The translations under genes were made by a program, and so were the position numbers. This document shows, in pieces, positions 1-8,282 of a stretch of DNA of 64,000 nt (position 1 is its first letter; the number at the start of each line of letters is the position of its first letter). The notes below the pieces were generated by a model. The model made no database searches. It had not been told where the DNA came from and saw only the letters and a list, made by a program, of their open reading frames with translations. Origin of the DNA: Duganella sp. 1224 (lineage in GTDB: Bacteria > Pseudomonadota > Gammaproteobacteria > Burkholderiales > Burkholderiaceae_D). The stretch is taken from positions 1 through 64,000 of the forward strand of contig NZ_JACBYS010000003.1 of assembly GCF_013408245.1 (NCBI RefSeq). The letters run 5' to 3'.

Positions 1-75
1 CAGGCCGGAATCCATAGACAGCATGCGATATGGCACGCTGGCGTTCCATGGGCTCCGGCCTTCGCCGGAGCGACG
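1..75. repeat. BIME/REP-like palindromic repeat, copy A (cut by window start)
   Basis: The right arm is a hairpin, GCTCCGGC-CTTC-GCCGGAGC, at about 52-71. It is preceded by CCGGAATCCATAGA, the inner part of a left arm whose outer part lies before the window. The layout (arm, about 35 bp spacer containing CCATGG-like sequence, inverted arm) matches the copies at 11824, 27896 and 32955. It lies upstream of a histidine kinase gene; the gene on its other side is not visible. Confidence 0.7.
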
Positions 76-191
76 CGCTTAACTTAACGGCATTACCGTC
101 TGGTCGCCTTTTTTTGCAGACTGTCGCACGCGCATGGCGTACAGCGGCGGCGCTGGGTACACTTGCATCATGTTAAGTGTGAAAGCCGTTC

Positions 192-1526
192 ATGTTTCCT
201 ACGCCTAAAGTGCAAGACACCCTGAAGACCGCCGGCAGCTGGCTGCACCGCGCGTTCGACGCCACCGCCACCTGGGTGACGCAGCTGTCGTGGTGGAAGT
301 TCCTGGTGTTTGCCATCCTGATGCTGCTTGCCGGCTCCATCCTGCAGGACGAGTTGTTCTCGTCCAATCCAGTGCAGGAGGACGAGCGCACGCACTCCTC
401 CAAGCGCAAAGGCGGCGACTCCAACATCCTGATCGACGATAGCGGCATTCACTTCAACCCGCGCAAGATCCGCAACAAGAACGCGGACGACAGCACCGAG
501 ACGCCGTCCGCGCCCGAAGCGGCCGAGCCGCCCGAGGCGGCGGAGGCGCCAGCCGCGCCCGAGACGCCCGCCACCCCGGCCAGCCCGACCACCTCGGCCA
601 AGCCGTCCAAAAGCGGCAAGAACGGCGCCGCCTCGGTCCCCGCCCTGCCGGCGCTGCCGGGCGAGGAGGTCCACATCGACCTGCCGCCGCAAATCGGCGA
701 GGAACTGTCCAACGCGATCGAAGAGGCGGTCGACACCGCCGCCGAGCAGAAAGTGGCCCGCTACCACGGCCAGGCCTCGACCTGGTTCAAGAGCTTCATC
801 ACGCTGCTGGTGCTGTTCCTGTTCGGCACCAAGGCACTGATGGGCAGCAAGAAGCGCGCGGAAGCCGAAACCCAGTCCGCCAACGCCGCCGCCGAGCGTG
901 AATCCATGCAGCGCCAGCTCAGCGAGGCCAAGATGCAGATGATGCAGGCCCAGGTGGAGCCGCACTTCCTGTTCAACACGCTGGCCTCGGTCGAGCACCT
1001 GATCGAAACCGATCCGCCGCGCGCCTCGGCCATGCAGCACAGCCTGATCAAATACTTGCGCGCGGTGCTGCCGCAAATGCGCGACAGCTCGCTGTTCACC
1101 AACCTCGGCCGCGAGGCTGACATGGTCGAGGCCTACCTCAACCTGCTGAAGATGCGCATGGAAGAACGCCTCACCGTCGAGTTCGACGTGCCAGAAGGCC
1201 TGCGCACCGCCGCCTTCCCGCCGATGATGCTGCAATCGATGGTGGAAAACGCCATCAAGCACGGCCTGGAGGGCAAGCCGGAGGGCGGCATGCTGAAGGT
1301 GCGCGCCGACGTCGCCCACAACAAGCTGCGCGTGACCGTCTCCGACACCGGCCTCGGCTTCGGCGCCAAGCCCAGCACCGGCACCGGCCTGGGGCTGTCG
1401 AATATCCGCGAGCGCCTGAAACTGCTGCACGGCGACCAGGGCCAGTTGCTGATCGCCGCCAACAGTCCGAGCGGCGTCATCGTCACCATCGAAGTGCCCT
1501 ACCAGTTGGCAAAAAAGACAGCATGA
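192..1526 (+). CDS. LytS/YehU-type membrane sensor histidine kinase
   Basis: Probable sensor half of a two-component system with the LytTR regulator 57 bp downstream. A membrane segment lies at about residues 34-52 (rich in W, F, L) and a second at about 198-218. The roughly 145 residues between them, probably periplasmic, contain a Pro/Ala/Glu-rich low-complexity stretch (about 100-145). After TM2 comes a short coiled coil, then the His_kinase motif QVEPHFLFNTLASVE with the predicted phospho-accepting His258. The C-terminal ATPase has an N box (MVENAIKHG) and a G box (DTGLGFG). The Pro/Ala-rich sensor region resembles no ligand-binding fold I know, so the signal is unknown. The ATG at 192 has only a weak ribosome site. 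Confidence 0.85.
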   Translation: MFPTPKVQDTLKTAGSWLHRAFDATATWVTQLSWWKFLVFAILMLLAGSILQDELFSSNPVQEDERTHSSKRKGGDSNILIDDSGIHFNPRKIRNKNADDSTETPSAPEAAEPPEAAEAPAAPETPATPASPTTSAKPSKSGKNGAASVPALPALPGEEVHIDLPPQIGEELSNAIEEAVDTAAEQKVARYHGQASTWFKSFITLLVLFLFGTKALMGSKKRAEAETQSANAAAERESMQRQLSEAKMQMMQAQVEPHFLFNTLASVEHLIETDPPRASAMQHSLIKYLRAVLPQMRDSSLFTNLGREADMVEAYLNLLKMRMEERLTVEFDVPEGLRTAAFPPMMLQSMVENAIKHGLEGKPEGGMLKVRADVAHNKLRVTVSDTGLGFGAKPSTGTGLGLSNIRERLKLLHGDQGQLLIAANSPSGVIVTIEVPYQLAKKTA

Positions 1527-1583
1527 TTGCGTATTAACGCAATTCGTTGAATAATGATTTAAACACCAACACACACCCGCACT

Positions 1584-2357
1584 ATGCCTACAGCAATCAT
1601 TGCAGACGACGAACGTTTGATGCGCGACCAGTTGCGCATGCGCCTGGGCCAGGTCTGGCCCGAGCTGGAGATTATCGGCGAAGCCAAGAATGGCGACGAG
1701 GCGATCGAATTGGTCGACCAGCTCAAGCCCGACTTCACCTTCCTCGATATCCGCATGCCGGGCAAGACCGGCATGGAAGCGGCCGCCGTCATCGGCAACA
1801 AGAGCAACATCGTGTTCGTGACCGCCTACGACGCTTACGCGGTGGAGGCTTTCGAGCGCGGTGCCATCGACTACGTGCTGAAGCCGCCCGAGCCGGAACG
1901 CCTGCAGGTGACGGTCGACCGCCTCAAGGGCCGCCTCAACAAGCCGGCCGCTGCCGCCGGCGCCGACATCAACGCCAGCGTCACCGCCATGCTGGCCCAG
2001 CTGACCGAGAAGATCGCCGCGCCCAAGCCGGCCCACCTGCAATGGATACAGGCCAGCATCGGCCAGGATCTGCGCATGATCCCGGTCGAGGAAATCCTGT
2101 TCTTCCGCTCGGACGAAAAATACACCTGCGTCCAGACCGAGAAGTACGAGGCGCTGATCCGCAAGCCAGTGCGCGACCTGGCCGAGGAGCTCGACCCGGC
2201 GCTGTTCTGGCAGATCCACCGCGCCACGCTGGTCAACGTCAACGCCATCGAGGGCGTGACGCGCGACATCCGCGGCCGCCACCTGGTGATGATCAAGGGC
2301 CGTTCCGACAAGCTGGAAGTCAGCCGTAGCTTCCTGCATCTGTTCAAGCAGATGTAG
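1584..2357 (+). CDS. LytTR-family response regulator
   Basis: DNA-binding response regulator of 257 residues, the likely partner of the LytS-type kinase just upstream. The N-terminal receiver domain has the acidic pocket ADDE at residues 7-10, the phospho-acceptor Asp55 in FLDIRMPG and a conserved Lys near 97 (YVLKPP). The C-terminal LytTR domain carries EEILFFRSDEKYTCVQT and a closing section, FWQIHRATLVNVNAI, typical of this DNA-binding fold. Such regulators usually bind paired direct repeats upstream of genes for surface or secreted functions; no target can be assigned here. The neighbouring PAS kinase at 2429 is of the NarX type and would normally pair with a LuxR-type regulator, so I do not propose it as partner. 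Confidence 0.88.
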   Translation: MPTAIIADDERLMRDQLRMRLGQVWPELEIIGEAKNGDEAIELVDQLKPDFTFLDIRMPGKTGMEAAAVIGNKSNIVFVTAYDAYAVEAFERGAIDYVLKPPEPERLQVTVDRLKGRLNKPAAAAGADINASVTAMLAQLTEKIAAPKPAHLQWIQASIGQDLRMIPVEEILFFRSDEKYTCVQTEKYEALIRKPVRDLAEELDPALFWQIHRATLVNVNAIEGVTRDIRGRHLVMIKGRSDKLEVSRSFLHLFKQM

Positions 2358-2428
2358 ATCAACAGTCGCCACCGGTTTCCGGTTTAGCGTAAGTCCACGC
2401 GGCCCTGTCGGCCGCGGGGAGTGACGCC

Positions 2429-3583
2429 ATGAGCCGAGTTGCCACCACCCTGTTAGTCCTGTCCGCGCTGACCCTGACCGGCCGCCTGTCCTGGCGGCTC
2501 GGCTGGTCATGCGCGCACAGCGCCGCCGCGGCCAAGCGCAGCCGCGGCATCATCCAGCACGCCACCGACGCCATCATTTCCACCGACGAGCGCCAGCGCA
2601 TCCTGCAGGTCAATCCGTCCGCCGCCAGCATGTTCGGCACCACGGTGCAGGCGATGCAGGGCGCGCCGCTGCACCACTTCATCCCGCGCGACCAGCGCCA
2701 GCACGGCGGCAACGGCGCCGCCCAGTACTTCGGCAGCACCGGCATCCGCATGCGCATGAAGGGGCGGCGCACCAGCGATTACGCGGTGACCGGCCTGCGG
2801 GCCAGCGGCCAGCATTTCCCGCTGGAGGGGACGATTTCGTCGCTGGCCGAGAATGGCGGCCGCATCTACACCATCATTTTGCGCGACATTACCGAGCGCA
2901 AGCAGGTGCAGGAGCAGCTGGAGCAGTCGTATTCGCAACTGCGCGAACTGTCGGCGGCGCTGCAGACCATCCGCGAGGAGGAGCGCAAGCACATCGCGCG
3001 TGAGCTGCACGACGATCTCGGCCAACTGCTGGCCACGCTGCGCGGCGACCTGGCGCTGCTGCAACGGCATGCGGGCCACAATGCCAGCGCCCGCAAGTTG
3101 CAGGCCGGCATGGATGAGCTGCTGATGTCGGCCATCTCGTCGCTGCGGCGGATTGCCGGCAACCTGCGGCCGCGCGCGCTGGATGAGGGAGGCTTGTATT
3201 TCGCGCTGGAGAGCCTGCGCCAGGAGTTCGTCGAGCGCAACAACATCGATTGCACGCTGGACGCGTATGAGGAGGATTTGATACTCGATGATGCCTACAG
3301 CACCGCCATCTTCCGCATCGTGCAGGAGGCGCTGACCAACATTGCCCGCCATGCCCAGGCCGGCAAGGTGGCGCTGTCACTGTACCGGCAAGATGCCACG
3401 CTGCATGTGACGATACATGACGACGGCCGCGGCATCGCCGAAAAGGACATGGACAAAGCCTCGTCCTTCGGCCTGATCGGGATGCGCGAACGCGTCTGGG
3501 CGCTGCATGGCGATATCGCCATCGTCAGCGACGGCGGCACCCGGATCATGATCCGCTTGCCGCTGCCGCCAGAGCCAACTTAG
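2429..3583 (+). CDS. PAS-domain sensor histidine kinase, NarX/DegS (HisKA_3) type
   Basis: Sensor kinase of 384 residues. A hydrophobic N-terminus (about 4-20) is followed by a PAS domain (about 35-150: ATDAIISTDERQRILQVNPSA, ending ILRDITERKQ). A coiled coil leads to the dimerisation motif EERKHIARELHDDLGQ with predicted phospho-acceptor His194. The ATPase domain has QEALTNIARHA, DDGRGI and GLIGMRERV. This architecture usually works with a LuxR/NarL-type regulator, and none is adjacent, so it appears orphan in this window. It follows the LytTR gene by 72 bp and may be cotranscribed with it. Its stop codon overlaps that of the convergent porin gene by 4 bp, leaving no room for a terminator between them. 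Confidence 0.85.
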   Translation: MSRVATTLLVLSALTLTGRLSWRLGWSCAHSAAAAKRSRGIIQHATDAIISTDERQRILQVNPSAASMFGTTVQAMQGAPLHHFIPRDQRQHGGNGAAQYFGSTGIRMRMKGRRTSDYAVTGLRASGQHFPLEGTISSLAENGGRIYTIILRDITERKQVQEQLEQSYSQLRELSAALQTIREEERKHIARELHDDLGQLLATLRGDLALLQRHAGHNASARKLQAGMDELLMSAISSLRRIAGNLRPRALDEGGLYFALESLRQEFVERNNIDCTLDAYEEDLILDDAYSTAIFRIVQEALTNIARHAQAGKVALSLYRQDATLHVTIHDDGRGIAEKDMDKASSFGLIGMRERVWALHGDIAIVSDGGTRIMIRLPLPPEPT

Positions 3584-4671
3584 AAGGCGTGACGGATGCC
3601 CAGGTTGAAGGCTTTGTCGCCGCTGCCGGATTCGTTGTTGTTACCCACGGTGTAGCCGGCGCCGTTCTTGTTCTTGATCTTGGCGTAGGCGATGTAGGCG
3701 CCGGTGCGCTTGGACAGCGAGTACAGGTAGCCCAGCGCCCACTGATCGGCGTCCTGGTTGGCGGCGGTCTTGTCGTTCTTGCGGATGTACGAGGTCATGA
3801 TGGTGCCCGAACCCACCGGGATCTGCGCGCCGATCAGGAACTCGTTGCTGTCGGTGCTGGCCTTCGGCGCCACGGTGTAGTTGTACGGATTGTTGCCGTT
3901 CGGGATTTCAGCACTCTTGATGCCCTTGTCCGCACCGTAGGCGAAGTAAGCCTTGATGACCTGGAAGTCGTAGTTGGCGGCGAACATGGTGTTGCGGCCG
4001 GTGTCCTGCGGCTTGGCCGGGGTGGTCAGCGTGGCGGCGGTATCGTTGTTCTTGTTGTTGTACACCAGGCGCGCATTCAGCGGGCCTTGCGAATAGTTCA
4101 GGCCCAGGCCGAACTGACGGCCGGCGGTGGCGCTGCCTTGCTGCTCGCCCAGGGCGTACAGTGCGTCGGCGCTGAAGCCTTCCATCACCGGGGTCGAGTA
4201 CACCAGGGCGTTGCTGACGCGAGTGTTGGCGCCCACCGATGGGAACAGGTTCTTGATGGTGCCGGCATAGCCTGCGCCGAATGGGTCGGCCACCTGGCTT
4301 TGCGCGTTGTACAGCATGGTGTATTGACGGCCGATGGTCAGTTGGCCGGCGTCCTTGCTCTTCAGGCCAACGTAAGCTTGACGGTTGAACAGGGCGCTGT
4401 TGCTGTTGTCCAGCGAGCCGTCATCAGCGCGGAAGCCGTTTTCCAGTTGGAAGATGGCCGACAGGCCGTTGCCCAGGTCTTCGGTACCGCGGAAGCCCAG
4501 GCGGGACTGGCCGCCGATGCCGCTGGTAACTTTGGTCAGGTTGCCTGCTGCGCCACCGCGCTCGCTGACGATACCGGCATCGACCAGACCGTAGATCGTG
4601 ACGTTCGATTGCGCTTGGGCTTGGGCTGCGAAGCCACCGATGATCATTGCTGCCAGAGTAAGTTTTTTCAC
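3580..4671 (-). CDS. Outer-membrane porin, Burkholderiales general porin type
   Basis: Trimeric beta-barrel porin for passive diffusion of small solutes across the outer membrane. I chose the GTG at 4671 because it gives a clean signal peptide (KKLTLAAMIIGGFAAQAQA, cleavage after about residue 20). An upstream ATG at 4710 would add 13 residues that spoil it. The mature start SNVTIYGLVDAG and the block SRLGFRGTEDLGNGLSAIF are hallmarks of the Burkholderiales/Neisseria porin family. The protein ends in a C-terminal aromatic (GIRHAF), the signal for the outer-membrane assembly machinery. Length (363 residues) is normal. The gene stands alone; about 150 bp separate its start from the methyltransferase terminator. 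Confidence 0.93.
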   Translation of the reverse strand: MKKLTLAAMIIGGFAAQAQAQSNVTIYGLVDAGIVSERGGAAGNLTKVTSGIGGQSRLGFRGTEDLGNGLSAIFQLENGFRADDGSLDNSNSALFNRQAYVGLKSKDAGQLTIGRQYTMLYNAQSQVADPFGAGYAGTIKNLFPSVGANTRVSNALVYSTPVMEGFSADALYALGEQQGSATAGRQFGLGLNYSQGPLNARLVYNNKNNDTAATLTTPAKPQDTGRNTMFAANYDFQVIKAYFAYGADKGIKSAEIPNGNNPYNYTVAPKASTDSNEFLIGAQIPVGSGTIMTSYIRKNDKTAANQDADQWALGYLYSLSKRTGAYIAYAKIKNKNGAGYTVGNNNESGSGDKAFNLGIRHAF

Positions 4672-4790
4672 TTGATGTTCTCTACTTGAGGTTGAAGAAA
4701 TACTGCACAATTGATTCCACGGCCGAGATCATGCCTGTCAATTACTTCAACAATGTGACAACGCCAATTTGTTGTAAATCGACATCATTG

Positions 4791-4820
4791 GAAAATAAAA
4801 AAGCCGCTTAAGCGGCTTTT
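4791..4820 (-). terminator. Rho-independent terminator of the methyltransferase gene
   Basis: A perfect 22-bp palindrome, AAAAGCCGCTT/AAGCGGCTTTT, lies 5 bp past the methyltransferase stop. On the minus strand it runs into a T-rich tract (TTTTATTTTC). It should end the cysB-methyltransferase transcript before the porin promoter. Confidence 0.85.
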
Positions 4821-4824
4821 AAGA

Positions 4825-5478
4825 TTATTTCAGGCGGCAACTTAACAAGTAGTAGTACTGCAGCCGCTCGGTGCGGAACTGCTTGGTGTGCGCGGCGAAG
4901 CGCTTGCGCAGCGTACTGTCGGTCAGGTAATTCTTGAGGATTTCGTAGCGCTGGCCATCGTCGGCGGTCAGGATCTGGTAGGTGTTGCCTTCGGCGTCGG
5001 TGCGGGCGATCGGCGCCGAGTTGCCATCGACATACGATTCGTCCAGCAGCACCAGCAGCACATCCTTGCCCAGCTTGGCGCGCAGGGTCTTCAGATACTT
5101 CTCGTGCTGCTCGCGCGGCAGGTGCGCCCACAGGCCGGCGGCGAACACCGCCGTGTACTGGCCTTCCAGGCCGTCCGGCAGGTTGAAGGCGTCCATCTGC
5201 TCGAAGGTGACGATGTCCTCGTCCAGGCCGCGCGTTTCGGCCAGGTCCAGCATTTCCTGCGAAATATCGGTGGCGTGCACCGACTCGGCCACTTCCGAGA
5301 TCAGGTCGGTCCAGTAGGCGGTGCCGCAAGCCAGTTCCAGCACCTTGTGGTCCTGGAACAGCTCGGCGACCATCTCCTGCAAATCATCGAGGTCGTCGAA
5401 ACGCTCTTCCTGGGCGTAGACCTGGTCATAGTTGTCCGCGTTGACGGCGTAATATTGTGTCAACTGGTTGGTAATCAT
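4825..5478 (-). CDS. Class I SAM-dependent methyltransferase
   Basis: Small-molecule or protein methyltransferase of 217 residues; the substrate is unknown. The SAM-binding motif I is at residues 46-57 (VLELACGTAYWT), followed by the acidic loop ATDISQEMLD and a later motif (AAGLWAHLPREQ) of the Methyltransf_11/25 type. There is no signal peptide or membrane segment, so it is cytosolic. It starts 14 bp after the cysB-type regulator on the same strand and has its own ribosome site (AGAGAAAG), so the two are very probably cotranscribed. That position suggests a link to sulfur or methionine/SAM metabolism, but this is inference from context only. Confidence 0.82.
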   Translation of the reverse strand: MITNQLTQYYAVNADNYDQVYAQEERFDDLDDLQEMVAELFQDHKVLELACGTAYWTDLISEVAESVHATDISQEMLDLAETRGLDEDIVTFEQMDAFNLPDGLEGQYTAVFAAGLWAHLPREQHEKYLKTLRAKLGKDVLLVLLDESYVDGNSAPIARTDAEGNTYQILTADDGQRYEILKNYLTDSTLRKRFAAHTKQFRTERLQYYYLLSCRLK

Positions 5479-5492
5479 GTTGATGCTTTCTC

Positions 5493-6434
5493 TTATAGTT
5501 CGTAGTTCTCTTTTTCACCGCTCATGGCCTGTTCGATCAACTTGCGGTTAAGCGTCGGGGCCAGCAGTTCAATAAAGGTGTAGATATAGCTGCGCAGGTA
5601 GGCGCCCTGCTTGACCGCCACCCGCGAAACGTTCATGCCGAACAGGTGGCCCACGGGGATGGCGCGCAGGTTCTTGTCGCGCTCGGCGTCGAAGGCCATG
5701 CCCGCTATGATACCAATCCCCATGCCCAGCTCCACATACGTCTTGATGACGTCGGCGTCGATGGCTTCCAGCAGCACGTCCAGCTTCAGGCCGCGCAGCG
5801 AGAAGGCGTGGTCGATCTTGCTGCGGCCGGCGAAGGCGCCATCATACGTGATGATGGGGAAAGCCGCGATCTCTTCCAGCGTCGGCTGCTTGTTGCGCAG
5901 CAAGGGGTGATCGGGCGGCACCACCACCACGTGTTCCCATTGGTAGCATGGCAAGGTGACCAGGCCGGTGACGCCGGCGATCGACTCGGTGGCGATGCAC
6001 AGGTCGGCCTGGTCGCGCTGCACCATCTCGGCGATCTGCTGCGGATTGCCTTGCAACAAAGACAAGCGCACCTTGGGGAACTTGACCATGAAGGCCTGCA
6101 CCACCTTCGGCAGCGTGTAGCGCGCCTGGGTGTGGGTGGTGGCGATGGTGAAGCTGCCGCTGTCCTGTGCCGCGTACTCCTTGCCGATGCGCTTCAGGCT
6201 GTCGATCTCCTGCATGATCAGTTCCACCGACTGCAGTACCAGCCGGCCCGGCTCGGTCAGGCCGCGGATGCGCTTGCCGTGGCGGGTGAAGATGTCCACC
6301 CCCAGTTCCTCCTCCAGTTCGATGATCGCCTTGGACACGCCCGGCTGCGAGGTGAACAGCGCCTTGGCGGCATCGGTCAGGTTGTAGTTCTGGCGTACTG
6401 CTTCGCGCACGAAGCGCAGTTGATGAAGGTTCAT
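5493..6434 (-). CDS. cysB: CysB/Cbl-type LysR transcriptional regulator
   Basis: LysR-family activator that in relatives senses O-acetylserine or N-acetylserine and thiosulfate/sulfate status and switches on sulfate assimilation genes. The first 60 residues form the winged helix with the CysB signature MNLHQLRFVREAVRQN and the helix AKALFTSQPGVSKAI. The rest is the periplasmic-binding-like effector domain, including the motif IATTHTQARY, which is highly characteristic of the CysB/Cbl subgroup. Length (313 residues) is close to the family norm. It is divergent from the sulfate-reduction operon across 153 bp, the arrangement expected for a local regulator. CysB versus Cbl cannot be settled from sequence alone. 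Confidence 0.88.
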   Translation of the reverse strand: MNLHQLRFVREAVRQNYNLTDAAKALFTSQPGVSKAIIELEEELGVDIFTRHGKRIRGLTEPGRLVLQSVELIMQEIDSLKRIGKEYAAQDSGSFTIATTHTQARYTLPKVVQAFMVKFPKVRLSLLQGNPQQIAEMVQRDQADLCIATESIAGVTGLVTLPCYQWEHVVVVPPDHPLLRNKQPTLEEIAAFPIITYDGAFAGRSKIDHAFSLRGLKLDVLLEAIDADVIKTYVELGMGIGIIAGMAFDAERDKNLRAIPVGHLFGMNVSRVAVKQGAYLRSYIYTFIELLAPTLNRKLIEQAMSGEKENYEL

Positions 6435-6486
6435 TGCAGGTCTTGGCCCATCTTAAAATTATTAGCGTCCATGCTTATGCCCAATC

Positions 6487-6533
6487 CTTATATAAGCAAA
6501 TAAAGACTAAGTCGTATGGAATAAAGACGAAGT
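6487..6533 (+). promoter_or_regulatory. Candidate CysB operator region upstream of cysI
   Basis: Two 14-bp direct repeats, AATAAAGAC(T/G)AAGT, lie at 6499-6512 and 6520-6533. They differ at one base and have a 21-bp period, two helical turns. A perfect 10-bp palindrome, CTTATATAAG, precedes them at 6487-6496. The block lies in the gap between the divergent regulator and cysI, the expected place for a LysR-type activator site. Assignment to CysB is inferred. Confidence 0.5.
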
Positions 6534-6587
6534 TTATTACTATTAGCGCTAGTTTGGGGAATCAGCGACTATCCAGGAAGAATATTC

Positions 6588-8282
6588 ATGTATCAATACG
6601 ACCAATACGACCACCTCATTGTCCGGGAGCGCATCGCCCAGTACCGCGACCAGGTACGCCGCCGCCTCGCCGATGAGCTGACCGAGGCAGAATTCCTGCC
6701 GCTGCGCCTGCAAAACGGCCTGTACCTGCAGCGCCATGCCTACATGCTGCGCATTGCCGTACCGTATGGCCTGTTGGCAAGCAAGCAAATGCGCATGTTT
6801 GCCCATATCGCACGGAAGTATGATCGTGGCTATGGTCACTTCACCACTCGCCAAAACATCCAGTTTAACTGGGTTGAGCTGGAGCAGACCCCGGATATCC
6901 TGGCCGACCTGGCCTCGGTGGAGATGCACGCCATCCAGACCTCGGGCAACTGCATCCGCAACACTACCTCCGATCCGTTTGCCGGCGTAGCCGCCGACGA
7001 GATCATCGATCCGCGCCCGTACGCCGAGGTGCTGCGCCAGTGGTCGACCTTCCACCCCGAATTCATCGCCCTGCCGCGCAAATTCAAGGTGGCGATCAAC
7101 GGCGCCGTCGAGGACCGCGCCGCCATCGCCATCCACGACATCGGCCTGACCGTGGTGCGCAACGAGGCCGGCGAAATCGGCTTCAAGTTCATGGCCGGCG
7201 GCGGCATGGGCCGCACGCCGATCATCGGCAGCGTGATCCGCGAATTCCTGCCATGGCAGCACCTGCTGACCTATACCGAAGCCGTGATGCGCGTGTATAA
7301 CCAGTACGGCCGCCGCGACAACAAGTACAAGGCGCGTATCAAGATCCTGCTGAAGGCCATCGGCGTGGAGGAATTCACCCGCCAGGTGGAAGCGGAATGG
7401 GCCGACCTGAAAGACGGCCCGGAAACGCTGACCACCGAAGAGATGCAGCGCATCATCGACTTCTTCCAGCCGCCGGCCTACAAGACGCTGGAGGACAGCG
7501 ACGTGGTCGCCGCGCAGCCGGGCAACAAGGCCTTCGCCAACTGGATCAACCGCAACGTCAAGCCGCACAAGGTGCCGGGCTACGCGGCCGTGGTGCTGTC
7601 GCTGAAGAAGACCGGCGTGCCGCCGGGCGACGCCACCGCCGAGCAGATGGACTTCATGGCCGACCTGGCGGACCGCTACAGCTTCGGCGAACTGCGCGTC
7701 ACCCACGAACAGAACATCATCCTGGCCGACGTCGAGCAGTCGCAGTTGTTCGCGCTGTGGCAGGAAGCCAAGGCGCATGGCCTGGCGACGCCGAATATCG
7801 GCCTGCTGACCGACATCATCTGCTGCCCCGGCGGCGACTTCTGCTCGCTGGCCAACGCCAAGTCGATCCCGATCGCCGCCGCCATCGCCGAGCGTTTCGA
7901 TGATCTCGACTACCAGCACGACATCGGCGAGATCGAACTGAATATCTCCGGCTGCATCAACGCCTGCGGCCACCACCACGTCGGCAACATCGGCGTGCTG
8001 GGCGTGGACAAGGATGGCAGCGAATGGTACCAGGTGTCGATCGGTGGCGCGCAGGGCAACAACGCCGCCATCGGCAAGATTATCGGCCCGTCGTTCTCCG
8101 CGCTGCAAATGCCGGAAGTGATCGACCGCCTGCTGCAGGTCTACCTGCGTGATCGTTTTGAGGGCGAGTCGTTCGCCGAATGCGTGGGGCGCATCGGCGT
8201 CGCGCCGTTCAAGGAATTTGTGTACGCCACGCCGATCGCTGAAAAAGGCGGCCGCCTGGTGGGAGAGGATGAATATGTCTAA
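6588..8282 (+). CDS. cysI: Nitrite/sulfite reductase hemoprotein, assimilatory (CysI-like)
   Basis: Reduces sulfite to sulfide by six electrons in the cytosol, using coupled siroheme and [4Fe-4S] centres. The protein (564 residues) has both ferredoxin-like half domains (residues about 40-110 and 320-390) and duplicated siroheme-binding regions. The cluster ligands are visible as C413-x5-C419 (CCPGGDFC) and C456-x3-C460 (CINAC). First gene of a five- or six-gene cys operon that also contains the APS reductase and ATP sulfurylase, which points to sulfite rather than nitrite as substrate. No flavoprotein subunit (CysJ) is present, so the electron donor is probably ferredoxin or another protein. 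The ATG at 6588 follows AGGAAG. Confidence 0.92.
   Translation: MYQYDQYDHLIVRERIAQYRDQVRRRLADELTEAEFLPLRLQNGLYLQRHAYMLRIAVPYGLLASKQMRMFAHIARKYDRGYGHFTTRQNIQFNWVELEQTPDILADLASVEMHAIQTSGNCIRNTTSDPFAGVAADEIIDPRPYAEVLRQWSTFHPEFIALPRKFKVAINGAVEDRAAIAIHDIGLTVVRNEAGEIGFKFMAGGGMGRTPIIGSVIREFLPWQHLLTYTEAVMRVYNQYGRRDNKYKARIKILLKAIGVEEFTRQVEAEWADLKDGPETLTTEEMQRIIDFFQPPAYKTLEDSDVVAAQPGNKAFANWINRNVKPHKVPGYAAVVLSLKKTGVPPGDATAEQMDFMADLADRYSFGELRVTHEQNIILADVEQSQLFALWQEAKAHGLATPNIGLLTDIICCPGGDFCSLANAKSIPIAAAIAERFDDLDYQHDIGEIELNISGCINACGHHHVGNIGVLGVDKDGSEWYQVSIGGAQGNNAAIGKIIGPSFSALQMPEVIDRLLQVYLRDRFEGESFAECVGRIGVAPFKEFVYATPIAEKGGRLVGEDEYV

Noticed and set aside
1..75. Transposon end or attachment site
   Set aside because: The inverted arms are explained by a palindromic repeat family with three more copies in the window; no transposase or target-site duplication is visible.
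168..2510. A 780-codon open frame on the minus strand opposite the LytS/LytT genes
   Set aside because: Antisense to two genes with intact family motifs. The translation is a low-complexity mix of Gly, Leu, Arg, His and Val, as expected from the complement of GC-rich codons.
4672..4790. tRNA or riboswitch in the porin 5' region
   Set aside because: No cloverleaf or known riboswitch core can be drawn; the region reads as an ordinary AT-rich promoter.
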